Shown here piece after piece: positions 19,125 through 27,975 of a stretch of 64,000 nucleotides of DNA. The notes under the pieces were generated by a model. That model worked only from the letters and a program-made list of their open reading frames with translations, did no database searches and was not told where the DNA came from. How positions within the stretch are numbered: the stretch's first letter is position 1; each line of letters begins with the position of its first letter. Origin of the DNA: Dermatophilaceae bacterium Sec6.4. GTDB lineage: Bacteria > Actinomycetota > Actinomycetes > Actinomycetales > Dermatophilaceae. The stretch spans positions 2,790,001 through 2,854,000 of the forward strand of contig CP144172.1 of the NCBI GenBank assembly GCA_039636865.1, read 5' to 3'. The position numbers and the translations under genes are program-made.

Positions 19125-20572
19125 TGACTGTGCCTGTCATCGTGGGGTCCGGCCTCGCGGGTCTGACCGTGGCCGGGGCGCTCGCGCCAAAGCCGTGCAT
19201 CCTGATCACCGCGGCTGAACTGACCGGGGGCGCTGCCAGTATGTGGGCTCAGGGCGGCATCGCTGCGGCGCTCGGTGCCGACGACTCCCCCGCTCTGCAC
19301 GCCGCAGATACCGCCACAGCCGGCGCCTATCTAGGTGACGCGCAGGCGATCAACCGCATCACCACGGCAGCGCCGGACGTCGTCCGTCACCTGCTGGCCC
19401 TCGGGGTGCCCTTCGACATCCGTAGCGGCGACGGGGCCCTGGACCTGGCGCTCGAAGGCGGCCACTGCCGCAAGCGCATCGCACACGCCGGAGACCGCAG
19501 CGGCGCCGCGATCACCAGCACCGTCGCGCAACACATCGCCGCGCTCGGCAGCGTCGAGGTGCGCCCAGGTCACCGCGCCCGACGACTGCTACTCGACGCG
19601 CACGGCCAGGTCAGCGGCCTGATCGTAGAAGATGCCGCCGGCGCTGTGACCGAAATCCACACCGACCGGGTGGTCCTGGCAACGGGCGGTCTCGGTGGCC
19701 TTTTCGCGCACACCACCAACCCGCGCACCGCTCTCGGGCAGGGCGTCGCCATCGCCGCGCGGGCAGGTGCCCGGACCGATGATCTGCACTTCGTGCAGTT
19801 CCACCCGACGGCTCTCGACGTCGGTCTGGACCCGATGCCGCTGTTGACAGAGGCGTTGCGCGGAGCAGGCGCGGTGCTGCTCGGCGACGGCGAACGGTTC
19901 ATCGACGAGTTGCAACCTCGCGACGTCGTCGCGGCCGCTGTGTGGGCCCAGGCGCAGCGTGGCCATCGGGTGACGTTGGATGCCCGGCACGTGCCGGACG
20001 TGGCAGCGCGATTCCCGGCCGTAGCCGAACTCGTCGCAGCGGCCGGTCTCGATCTCGCGCACGATCTGCTGCCCGCTGCGCCCGCAGCGCACTACTCGAT
20101 GGGTGGAGTCACCGTCGACCGGCGATCGCGCACGTCGGTGCCCGGGTTGTGGGCGGTGGGCGAAGTGGCCCGCACCGGTCTGCACGGTGGTAATCGACTC
20201 GCATCCAATTCTCTGCTGGAAGCCGTCGTAACCGGTGAGGCGGCAGCCGCAGATCTCCTGGACCCCGAGTGGTCAGCTCGCGCCAACGAAGTCGCCACCG
20301 CTGACGCAGACTGCACGCGTGCGCACAGCAGCGGGCGGGAAGTCCCGCTCCAGCAGATCCGCGACACATTGCAGCAGGCCTGCGGTGTGCTGCGCTCGGA
20401 GCACGTGCTGCGGGCAGCGGTGGAGCGCCTCGAGGGCTGCACCCATGAAGACGCGGCCTACGTTGCATGGTTGATCGCCCGATCGGCTCTCGCGGATCCG
20501 CGCAGCGTCGGCGCCCACCGCCGTGTCCAGAACGCACCGGCTGAGAACTCGACGGCAGGGAGCATCGTGTGA
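19124..20572 (+). CDS. nadB: L-aspartate oxidase
   Basis: A 482-residue FAD enzyme that makes iminoaspartate for NadA. The FAD-binding N-terminus is VGSGLAGLTVAG; the succinate-dehydrogenase-like active site includes MWAQGGIAAAL and GLHGGNRLASNSLLEAVV. Its ATG overlaps the nadA stop (TGATG), indicating translational coupling. Confidence 0.95.
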   Translation: MTVPVIVGSGLAGLTVAGALAPKPCILITAAELTGGAASMWAQGGIAAALGADDSPALHAADTATAGAYLGDAQAINRITTAAPDVVRHLLALGVPFDIRSGDGALDLALEGGHCRKRIAHAGDRSGAAITSTVAQHIAALGSVEVRPGHRARRLLLDAHGQVSGLIVEDAAGAVTEIHTDRVVLATGGLGGLFAHTTNPRTALGQGVAIAARAGARTDDLHFVQFHPTALDVGLDPMPLLTEALRGAGAVLLGDGERFIDELQPRDVVAAAVWAQAQRGHRVTLDARHVPDVAARFPAVAELVAAAGLDLAHDLLPAAPAAHYSMGGVTVDRRSRTSVPGLWAVGEVARTGLHGGNRLASNSLLEAVVTGEAAAADLLDPEWSARANEVATADADCTRAHSSGREVPLQQIRDTLQQACGVLRSEHVLRAAVERLEGCTHEDAAYVAWLIARSALADPRSVGAHRRVQNAPAENSTAGSIV

Positions 20573-21468
20573 GCACCGACCTCGCACTCGACGCGTTGAT
20601 CCGACGCGCCCTGGAGGAAGATCTCGGAGGTATCGGTGACATCACGACCCAGGTGACGGTGCCCGCGAACATCGGCGGTTCGGCGTACGTTGTTGCCCGC
20701 GAAGACGGGGTTCTATCCGGATCATGTTGCGTCACCTCAGCATTCGCACTGGTCGACGCGGATCTGCAGGTGCGCTGGGATGCCGTCGATGGTGATCGGG
20801 TGCAACCCGGCGACGTCGTCGCGTCCGTGCGGGGTCGAGCAGCATCGATCCTGTGCGGGGAGCGGGTCGGCCTGAACCTGCTGTCGCACTGCAGTGGCAT
20901 CGCCACCCGTACCGCGACGCTGGTGCGCCTCGTTGAGGGCACCGGTGCCCGCATCGCTGATACCCGCAAGACGATGCCAGGTCTACGGGCGCTGGAGAAG
21001 CAGGCAGTCGTGCACGGTGGCGGGATCAATCACCGCTTCGGCCTCTTCGACGCCATCCTCGTCAAGGACAACCACATCGGGCTGGGTGGCGGGCTGACGT
21101 GCGTGCTCGATCGACTCGCAGCGCACCGCGGCCACCTCGTCCGCGTCGAGATCGAGGTGGACAACCTCGACCAGTTGCGGCAGGTCCTTGCCTTCGACTG
21201 CAGACGCGTGCAGTCGGGTCGACCCCCTGTGGTCCACGCCGTGCTGTTGGACAACATGACCCCGGGCCAGGTCGCCGACGGTGTTGAACTCGTGCGCGTT
21301 CATCCCACGTCCGTCGTGGTGGAGGTCTCCGGCGGGGTGACCGAGGACTCGGTGCGGGCCCTGGCCGAAGCCGGCGCCGATGTCATCTCGGTGGGCGCCC
21401 TCACCCACAGCGTCACCGAGCTGGACTTCGGGCTCGATCTGCGCAGTGAGTCAGCAAGCTCTGACTAA
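20569..21468 (+). CDS. nadC: Nicotinate-nucleotide pyrophosphorylase (carboxylating)
   Basis: A 299-residue quinolinate phosphoribosyltransferase that converts quinolinate and PRPP to nicotinate mononucleotide. ADTRKTMPGLRALEKQAV and GGGINHRFGLFDAILVKDNH are family signatures. The GTG start overlaps the nadB stop by 4 nt. Confidence 0.96.
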   Translation: MSTDLALDALIRRALEEDLGGIGDITTQVTVPANIGGSAYVVAREDGVLSGSCCVTSAFALVDADLQVRWDAVDGDRVQPGDVVASVRGRAASILCGERVGLNLLSHCSGIATRTATLVRLVEGTGARIADTRKTMPGLRALEKQAVVHGGGINHRFGLFDAILVKDNHIGLGGGLTCVLDRLAAHRGHLVRVEIEVDNLDQLRQVLAFDCRRVQSGRPPVVHAVLLDNMTPGQVADGVELVRVHPTSVVVEVSGGVTEDSVRALAEAGADVISVGALTHSVTELDFGLDLRSESASSD

Positions 21469-21845
21469 CCCAGCAGTGGTGTGCAGACGGTTTCACTTCA
21501 GGTTCTCAGGTGCGCTACCTGTCGTCGGCGACCTGCAGGGCTTATCGCAACGAAGCGATCAGGACATCGTCGCCGCTGCGGCATCGGAGTTGGGCCGCCT
21601 GAGACAACTCCTCGCGGGGCCCGGGACCGCAGTAGTCATCTCACGTCGAAACCACCGCATGTCATCAAGCCTCCACTCTCGTCGAACTCAACCCCAACGC
21701 TCGTTCCAGGGTTGAGTTGTAATCAACCACATGTTCAGCCAGATACGAGCTATGACCGATACGGAATCCCCAACTGCGCCTATCGGAAGGACATTGGCGC
21801 CCGACGTACTCTGGGAGAACGAGATCGAGGCAGGAGGGCCCAGCG
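21469..21845. other. Gene-free stretch after nadC
   Basis: I see no convincing gene here. Short frames in all phases are rich in Arg/Ser, as expected from non-coding high-GC DNA. Confidence 0.5.
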
Positions 21846-22226
21846 ATGACGCCACATTTAGGCCAACACAATGAGCGTGGGATCGATGGTGCCTTCTTAC
21901 CTCGGCGCCGACTTCTCAACATCGCCGGAATTGCTCTGCTCTGCGTGCCAGCCATAGCCGGCGTCACGAGCATTTCCCACGACTCTGCTACGCAACGACA
22001 GCCTGCGGCGGTGCCGAACGTGAGCGGACCAGGCCAACCAACGACCCCCACGGCACAGTGTCCAACAGCCTCAGACGGCCACATCACCAACCTCCCTCCT
22101 CCACGGCGTCCACAATCCAGAGCGGGGACTTCAACCGCACCGATCGCGCCCGCTTCGCCACCACGGCCGCACTCGAGGCCAACCGTTTCGCCAGCAACTC
22201 TGATCATCTGCCCAGCCGGGACGTGA
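21846..22226 (+). CDS. Small exported or membrane-anchored hypothetical protein, possibly frameshifted
   Basis: The ATG is preceded by AGGAGG at ideal spacing. The product has a positively charged N-terminus (FLPRRR) and one hydrophobic segment, LLNIAGIALLCVPAIAGVTS (residues about 24-43), so it is exported or anchored. After about residue 75 the frame becomes Pro/Arg/Ser rich, while the neighbouring frame reads a more normal stretch (SGDFNRTDRARFATTAALEA) and ends with a stop at about 22238. This suggests a frameshift between about 22030 and 22110, either biological or from sequencing. No family recognised. Confidence 0.4.
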   Translation: MTPHLGQHNERGIDGAFLPRRRLLNIAGIALLCVPAIAGVTSISHDSATQRQPAAVPNVSGPGQPTTPTAQCPTASDGHITNLPPPRRPQSRAGTSTAPIAPASPPRPHSRPTVSPATLIICPAGT

Positions 22227-22351
22227 CCTGCGCCTAGATGTCTGCACTCACCAGCTGATCATCGGCGATCGGAACCAGGTCTTGCTGGTGCAATCGAGAA
22301 AAGCTTCGCGGTGACCTCGGATCAACCGGCTCGACCGGACATACTTCGCGG

Positions 22352-22870
22352 ATGCTTCTGCGCGACCTTCGTACGTCGATAGAACTAGTGGTGAACGGTT
22401 ACCAATTCCCGGATATTGGATCGGACGACCAGCCAGAGGATCCAGAGTCCTGGGATTCCAACTGGCTCATCATCCACGGCACCGTGACTACTGGAGAGGG
22501 CTCGCCATGGTCATTCCAGCAACCCTGTCTGACAACGTGGGAGGTGGCCGAGTTGGCCGACTGGTTTCAGAACGTCGCAGCCGGTCTCACACCACCGCTC
22601 CCACCCGAGGCCAGGGAGCCAGATAAAGCTTCCTCCTATGCTCCTGCTGGATGGTTGACATTCACCGAGCCAAACCTGAGCTTTGGGGTGGGCGCCCAGT
22701 CCGAAGCGAGGGTGCAACTATTGATCTGTTTGAGCCACGAGCTCGCGCAACCCCCGCTGGACGTACAGCGACCTACCACCTCTCGGATCACCATCGAGAC
22801 CACGCCACAACAGACTCAAGACGCCGCAGCTGCATTGCAGGAGTATCTCGCGACGTTCCCAGCCCGGTGA
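22352..22870 (+). CDS. WapI-like immunity family protein (orphan)
   Basis: A 172-residue cytoplasmic protein. IELVVNGYQFPD, then SNWLIIHGTVTTGEGSPWSF and LTTWEVAELADWF, resembles the family of WapI, the immunity protein of the Bacillus WapA contact-dependent tRNase toxin. The family is also widespread as lone genes. No polymorphic toxin lies in this window, so here it may be an orphan immunity gene or have an unrelated role. No strong ribosome-binding site is visible before the ATG. Confidence 0.55.
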   Translation: MLLRDLRTSIELVVNGYQFPDIGSDDQPEDPESWDSNWLIIHGTVTTGEGSPWSFQQPCLTTWEVAELADWFQNVAAGLTPPLPPEAREPDKASSYAPAGWLTFTEPNLSFGVGAQSEARVQLLICLSHELAQPPLDVQRPTTSRITIETTPQQTQDAAAALQEYLATFPAR

Positions 22871-23025
22871 ACGATCGCTCCCTGTACCCGTCGGTACTCA
22901 GCGGGTGAAGAGCACGAGGTCATTCCGCGAGACGCGCTTACCGGGACTGGTCCACATCACACCATGGCCATGAGCTGATCAAAATCATGGGCGAGCTCTA
23001 CTGGTGGGCTCTACAGTGGCAGGGC

Positions 23026-24201
23026 ATGACACAGATTGGAACGGATTGGCGGATGGTCGACGGCGTCGCGACGGCGTGGTTCGACGCGCCCTCGCTGATC
23101 GAGGGGGCTGTACTGGCCGGGCGTATCGTCGAGTTGTCGCCCGAAATCCTGGTCGACCTGCGCCCGACCGGCGTCCAGGTGCGCCTTGGTTCGGCCGAGC
23201 ATGCCGAGGCGGTGTCGGGGGCTGCGCGGGATATCGGGCTGGCAGCTGACCCAGCCGTCCTGCAGCACATGAATGTCGTATTCGAGTCCGCGAATCCCGC
23301 TGTGCTGAATCGGTTCTGGCAGCTCGTACTCGACTACGTGCCCGGGGACGGCAGCGGTTTGGTGGACCCGTTGCGGCGCGACCCCACGATACGGATCCGG
23401 CGGTCCACCGAGCTACGGCCGTTGCGAAACCGCATTCATCTGGATGTGGTGCGGTCGGACGCTGTGGTCGAGCGGGCAAATGTCGGTGAGGCGTCAGGAC
23501 CGTTCGGGGTCCGTCACAGCGACCCGGACGGCAACGAGGTCGACCTGGTGCCGGGCGACCCGCTCGGTGAGGGGACCGGGACAGCCGACTGGCAGGCGGT
23601 ATTCAGCGCGATGGCGTGCTATCGCACCACCTCCCCGACACAACAGAGTGACCTCGCCACAGCAGCAGCCGCGCTCGCCGAGGAAACGGGCTTTCCGCTA
23701 CTGATCGACCTGCGCCCGGGGCTCGTGATCATCGACAGCGGCAAGGACCAGTGGGAAGCCGACACCCACGGCCTCGACCTGGACTTCATCACTCTCGCCG
23801 GAAGGCTCCAAACCGCTGCCCGCAAACTCGGGGCCACCGCAGATCCGGAATTACCGCGCTTCGTTCAGCTGTTCCTCGATGCCGCCGACGTGGCTGCGGT
23901 TCGCGCGTTCTGGGTCGCTGCCCTCGGATACACCCACGACCGACGAGCCGGGGTCAACGACATCTACGATCCACGGCGACTGAACCCGGTGCTGGTGTTC
24001 CAAGAGCTCGACTCTTCAGAGACGGAGCGGCGCCGACAGCGAAATCGCATACACCTCGAGCTGGCGGTGCCGACGGACCTCGCCCCGGGGCGGCTCGCCG
24101 CGACATTAGCGGCCGGTGGCCGGCTCCTTGACGAGTCGCCGCACCGCTGGCGGGTCGCCGACCCCGAAGGCAACGAGGTCGTGATCGTCGATGAACAATG
24201 A
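23026..24201 (+). CDS. Two-module VOC (glyoxalase-fold) family protein with pterin-dehydratase-like segments
   Basis: About 391 residues; I prefer the ATG at 23026 (MTQIGTDW) with GGCAGGG upstream, although the frame opens at 22987. The protein is two copies of one plan: a segment resembling 4a-hydroxytetrahydrobiopterin dehydratase (DWRMVDGVATAWF, and DWQAVFSAMACYRT in the second half) followed by a VOC domain ending in a metal-type strand (HSDPDGNEVDLVPG and VADPEGNEVVIVDE). VOC proteins bind metals and small molecules and include resistance proteins. It overlaps the following GNAT gene by 11 nt. Function unknown. Confidence 0.7.
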   Translation: MTQIGTDWRMVDGVATAWFDAPSLIEGAVLAGRIVELSPEILVDLRPTGVQVRLGSAEHAEAVSGAARDIGLAADPAVLQHMNVVFESANPAVLNRFWQLVLDYVPGDGSGLVDPLRRDPTIRIRRSTELRPLRNRIHLDVVRSDAVVERANVGEASGPFGVRHSDPDGNEVDLVPGDPLGEGTGTADWQAVFSAMACYRTTSPTQQSDLATAAAALAEETGFPLLIDLRPGLVIIDSGKDQWEADTHGLDLDFITLAGRLQTAARKLGATADPELPRFVQLFLDAADVAAVRAFWVAALGYTHDRRAGVNDIYDPRRLNPVLVFQELDSSETERRRQRNRIHLELAVPTDLAPGRLAATLAAGGRLLDESPHRWRVADPEGNEVVIVDEQ

Positions 24202-24832
24202 GCCCTCTACATCACACGGAACCGACTCTGGAGCACGCGGCACAGGCACCGAGACGCCCTACACAATTACCCCGCTCAGCACTGAGACCTGGCCGGCGTT
24301 CGACGCGCTGGTGCAGCGGCACAACGGCATCTTCGGCGGTTGCTGGTGCCTCTGGTTCCACCCCGACAGCCCCGAGCGCGGCCAGAGTTTCGAGGGCAAC
24401 CGTGCGCTCAAGAAAACGTACGTCGAGCGGGGGCAGGCACACGCCGCGCTGGTTATGCACGGTGATGAGGCAATCGCGTGGGCGGAGTACGGCACACCCA
24501 TCGAGCTACCGACCATCCATCACCGGAAGCAGTACGACGCCACTAAAGCCGAGAACCCCGACTACCGGATCACCTGCGTGTTCGTCGACAGGCGGTACCG
24601 GCGGCTGGGCTTGACCGAGCTGGCGATCACCGGTGCACTCGACCACATCGCGCAGGCAGGCGGTGGGCGGGTTGAGGCCTATCCGCACGACCTGACCGAA
24701 CAGACCAGGAAGATGTCGTCGTCGTTTCTCTACAACGGCACCCGTCGCCTTTACGAGCGGCTGGGCTTCACCTACGACCGGCCCAAGGGGCTCAAGAACT
24801 GCGTGATGGGCAAGACCGTCGAGCCTGCCTGA
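24191..24832 (+). CDS. GNAT-family N-acetyltransferase
   Basis: A 213-residue protein with the GNAT core. The acetyl-CoA-binding strand and loop are YRITCVFVDRRYRRLGLTELAI; the Cys-Trp motif GGCWCLWF near residue 50 and the C-terminal RLYERLGFTYDRPKG are typical of one actinobacterial subgroup. The ATG lies inside the end of the VOC gene, so the two are probably co-expressed. The acceptor is unknown. Confidence 0.82.
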   Translation: MNNEPSTSHGTDSGARGTGTETPYTITPLSTETWPAFDALVQRHNGIFGGCWCLWFHPDSPERGQSFEGNRALKKTYVERGQAHAALVMHGDEAIAWAEYGTPIELPTIHHRKQYDATKAENPDYRITCVFVDRRYRRLGLTELAITGALDHIAQAGGGRVEAYPHDLTEQTRKMSSSFLYNGTRRLYERLGFTYDRPKGLKNCVMGKTVEPA

Positions 24833-25153
24833 GGCCAGTCAGCATCAGCCGTGAACAGGCCCTGGGTACGGGACATGCGACTCGGCCGAGGTCAGGTAGT
24901 CGAGGGACAGGTCGTGGGTTGATGCGCACGACAGCACGATCGAGACCGCACCTAGCCATTCGTGCTCGGAGCAGGGAACTATCTGTTGCCAGCGCGACGT
25001 CCCGAGGTGGCGCACCATCGGATCTCGAAACAGACATCAGCAGCGCGCCGAGGAAGCAGCGGCTGTCGAACGCGCGCTGAACAACAGGTGCCTGCGACGA
25101 CCGTCCCGAATGCGCACCAACCGCCAGCTTTCGCGAAGGCAGAAGCGACTCAC
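24833..25153. other. Gene-free stretch between two GNAT genes
   Basis: No supported gene, repeat or terminator seen. Confidence 0.45.
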
Positions 25154-25612
25154 ATGGATGGACATACTGACGAAATGATCCAGAACCCTGTTGCCGTCTG
25201 TGCACCCCAGGAACACCACTTTGACGCCTGGGCTGCCCTCTTCCGTCCATACCGCGTCTTCTACAAGCTCCCCCCAGATGAGGCCATCGTCGAGCGGGTC
25301 TGGTCGTGGATCCACGACCCTGGTCACGAGACAAATGCACTCCTCGCCATTGAGGACGCGCAGGTGATCGGCTTGGCCCACTACCGGCGATTCGCCCGGC
25401 CGTCTACCGGATCCGTCGGCCTGTGGCTCGATGACCTGTTTACCGACCCCGAGCACCGCGGCAATGGAATCGGGCGCATCCTCATCAACACCATCGCAGA
25501 CCTCAGCAAACGCAACGACTGCAGCATCGTCCGGTGGATCACTGCCGCCGACAACCTCCCAGGCCAACGCCTCTACGACACGCTCGCCATCAAAACGACG
25601 TGGATCACCTAA
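25154..25612 (+). CDS. GNAT-family N-acetyltransferase
   Basis: A 152-residue acetyltransferase from the ATG at 25154 (MDGHTDEM), which has GAAGG upstream; the frame is open further upstream but without similarity. WLDDLFTDPEHRGNGIGRILI is the acetyl-CoA pyrophosphate-binding motif (RGNGIG), and AADNLPGQRLYDTLA is the usual C-terminal part. Acceptor unknown. Confidence 0.82.
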   Translation: MDGHTDEMIQNPVAVCAPQEHHFDAWAALFRPYRVFYKLPPDEAIVERVWSWIHDPGHETNALLAIEDAQVIGLAHYRRFARPSTGSVGLWLDDLFTDPEHRGNGIGRILINTIADLSKRNDCSIVRWITAADNLPGQRLYDTLAIKTTWIT

Positions 25613-25972
25613 GACAAAACGCCCTGGTAGCCGATGGATCACTGGGGTCCTATTGGCGGCCTCTCATCTGGCTGTCGCAGCAGCGGCATCCGCATAGCGG
25701 GGTACGCGGCGGTGGCGGTGAACGCAGGTTGGCCGTAGCCCCGTCGGCTTGACTACTGACCCTCGGTGAACGGGATGGGTCGGGGCACCGTCGTGACGGT
25801 CTCATTACGGCGTCGACGGCGGTTCGCTGGCTCCGGTGGGTTCTCACGTTTTGCAGGCGACTTCCGAGCACTGCAATGGCAACGGCGCTGTTCAAGCGCT
25901 GTGGCCTGCCCGTGCCAGCCGGGCTGTGGTCTGCGACGTCTCACAGTAAACAGTGGAGGCAGGAAAGGCGCG
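25613..25972. other. Gene-free stretch
   Basis: I see no convincing coding sequence on either strand; the frame that covers it in phase with the next gene is Arg-rich and lacks a start signal. Confidence 0.4.
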
Positions 25973-26365
25973 ATGATTCGTCTTGTAACTTGGGTGACGA
26001 CCACAACACTTGTGGTGGCCGTGGCTGCGGGGATTTGGTGGCTAGTCGTGCCGCGGACGGACTTTGTGCCCGCGAAGTCCGATATCTCCTCGTATGCAAC
26101 CCAGTCGGTCAACCCGCGTGACGTCATATTGCGGTCTTCCACGCTCGGCTCGGGTGACAAGGGACTCCGTGCGGTGGTGGTCAGGGAGTCCGCGAGCACC
26201 GTGGTCGTCGCGATGAGCTTCGAAAGGTTTGAGTGCAACGGTTGCGCTCAGACCGCCCAGGCATTCATCGGCACGGTGACCGTGCATCTGCACGATCCAC
26301 TTGGTCGCCGCGCCGTGCTCGACGACTCCACACATCGGGCAGTGAAGTACCGGAAGCTGCCGTGA
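25973..26365 (+). CDS. Membrane-anchored hypothetical protein
   Basis: A 130-residue protein from the ATG at 25973, preceded by AGGAAAGG. One N-terminal membrane segment, LVTWVTTTTLVVAVAAGIWWLVV, is followed by an extracytoplasmic domain with a CNGC pair (ECNGCAQTAQAF) and a strand-rich end (GTVTVHLHDPLGRRAVLD). It could be a thin-walled redox or binding protein; no family recognised. Confidence 0.6.
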   Translation: MIRLVTWVTTTTLVVAVAAGIWWLVVPRTDFVPAKSDISSYATQSVNPRDVILRSSTLGSGDKGLRAVVVRESASTVVVAMSFERFECNGCAQTAQAFIGTVTVHLHDPLGRRAVLDDSTHRAVKYRKLP

Positions 26366-27086
26366 GTCGAGGTAGTGCGCGCAGCTTTCAATGACCGAAC
26401 AGCTCCTCGATCGTGGGCCGTCGGGACAGCTCCTGCTGCGAGCCTGACCTGGAACGAAGAAATGCGTAGCCCGGTGGCGTTGGCTGTTGTGCGCGTCAGG
26501 ACCACGACTGAAAAACCCCGCCGGAACCCAGTGAGCAACGCGGACCCGCACCGAAATCGGTACGGCGATTCACGTCCCGAAAGCGGAACCGCTGCCGGCG
26601 TCGCACTCATCGGAAATCTTTGAAGCGCGTGGCGTCCCGCGTGGATGTGCGCTGCGGGACACCTGTGGTCGACCACAGTTGTCCGCTGCCTATGGTCCAA
26701 AACGACATGAGCCAGACATGCGTTATGTGCTCCGGCAGTTTTGGTGACAACGTCGGCAGTACATCTTCCTTGTCACGCCCGAGCATGTCGACGACACCGG
26801 ACGTCGCTCCGGTTTCGGGTCCATCGGCAGGTCACAGACCCACCGCGATACGACGCTGCCGGTGCTGTCGACAACGCGGGCTGTCCGCTGGCCATGCTGT
26901 TGGCGGTCGTGACATCCTTCTCGGCTGGAATGTCCCGTCTCAATGCGCGCGTCGAGGGTATGGCGTGGATCACATCAAATAGCTCTTTCCGTCATCCGGT
27001 ATAGCGACTGTATACAGTCGGCGGAAAGGTGTGGTGTGAATCACACCCATTCAGAGTTCAATATGTGGGCCTGCGACCGCTGGACT
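26366..27086. other. 720-bp gene-free region with three perfect palindromes
   Basis: No supported gene. It contains CTGTGGTCGACCACAG (26663-26678), CGACTGTATACAGTCG (27005-27020) and GGTGTG-AAT-CACACC (27033-27047). The second carries the TGTATRCA core also seen before the CoA-transferase gene. Confidence 0.6.
27005..27020. promoter_or_regulatory. Perfect 16-bp palindrome, candidate GntR/FCD operator
   Basis: CGACTGTATACAGTCG has the TGTATACA core common in operators of FCD-type GntR regulators. It lies 67 bp beyond the 3' end of the GntR gene, with no start codon of a recognisable gene beside it. Confidence 0.5.
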
Positions 27087-27800
27087 TCAAGTGGTTGAAG
27101 AGTCGTCGCTGTCGCCATCCTCGCCACTGTCGCCAGCGGCGTCGAAGTATTGGCGCATCACCGACCATGCTGCGTGCACGTGCGCGCGCATGATTGACTC
27201 CGCCCACGCCGGGTCCCCCACCCGGAGCGCATCCACCAATTCTCGATGATGGGCCATGCTCCGTTGCAGGGAAGCATTGGAATATCGGGAGAAGGTGTGC
27301 CGCACGAGCGGGATCTGCAGGTTCGACGTGACGAGCCCCGTCAGCCGGGAGTCACCTGACGCCTCGATAACCATGCGGTGAAAGTCGTTATTGAGTTCTG
27401 CGACCTTGTCAAGGTCCGGAATCCCCTTATCTACGGCGTTCTCCATCGCATCGCATAGCGCGTCCAGCGCAGCACAGTCGGCTGCACCGGTGCCTGCGGC
27501 CAAACGGCAACCATGGGGCTCCAGCAGTGATCGCAAGCTGTATATCTCGTTGAGGTCCGACGCGCTCCATGTCTGCACCTGGACACCACGGTTTCGCTGG
27601 TAGTACACCAGGCCCTCAGCAGCCAACTGCCGCAGCGCTTCGCGGACCGGCGTCCGACTGACGCCGGTGCTCTCCGCCAGCTTGTCCTCACGCAGCCACT
27701 CCCCCCCTGCGCGTTGTCCGGAGAGGATCTGCTCGCGAATGCAGCGGTAGGCATGCTCAGCGGCTCGGCCTGCGTCGGTGGGGTGCCCTTGACTGCTCAT
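27087..27800 (-). CDS. GntR-family regulator, FCD subgroup
   Basis: A 237-residue regulator. The N-terminal winged helix is LREDKLAESTGVSRTPVREALRQLAAEGLV (residues about 37-66); the C-terminal all-helical FCD ligand domain has the usual acid and histidine metal ligands (ELNNDFHRMVIEAS, MAHHRELVDALRVGD, RAHVHAAW). FCD regulators usually sense organic acids. It is divergent from the CoA-transferase-hyuAB operon across 175 bp and is its likely regulator. The C-terminus ends in an acidic tail (DSGEDGDSDDSSTT). Confidence 0.9.
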   Translation of the reverse strand: MSSQGHPTDAGRAAEHAYRCIREQILSGQRAGGEWLREDKLAESTGVSRTPVREALRQLAAEGLVYYQRNRGVQVQTWSASDLNEIYSLRSLLEPHGCRLAAGTGAADCAALDALCDAMENAVDKGIPDLDKVAELNNDFHRMVIEASGDSRLTGLVTSNLQIPLVRHTFSRYSNASLQRSMAHHRELVDALRVGDPAWAESIMRAHVHAAWSVMRQYFDAAGDSGEDGDSDDSSTT

Positions 27801-27832
27801 ATCCCCTACATGTTAGGTGGTTTTTGAACAGA

Positions 27833-27842
27833 TTGTATGCAA
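27833..27842. promoter_or_regulatory. Candidate GntR operator in the divergent promoter
   Basis: TTGTATGCAA lies 4 bp upstream of the -35 box of the catabolic operon and 33 bp from the gntR start, matching the TGTATRCA core of the palindrome at 27005. Confidence 0.5.
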
Positions 27843-27846
27843 CCTC

Positions 27847-27875
27847 TTGACTCCCGCACCGGAGGCCTCTAGCTT
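27847..27875 (+). promoter_or_regulatory. Promoter of the CoA-transferase/hyuAB operon
   Basis: TTGACT (27847-27852) and TAGCTT (27870-27875) are separated by 17 bp, a good sigma-70-type match, about 100 bp before the first gene. Confidence 0.55.
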
Positions 27876-27975
27876 CAGGATCAGAAAACTTCTCCAAATG
27901 CGTTAGCCGAAACATCGACTGCGTGACTCGATGTTCCGGCTGCCACCGCGTTCTACTGACCAAAGCGAGCAGTTG

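Noticed and set aside
21665..22207. 180-codon minus-strand frame
   Set aside because: Overlaps a plus-strand gene with a perfect ribosome-binding site; Gly/Arg/Cys-rich shadow composition and no start signal.
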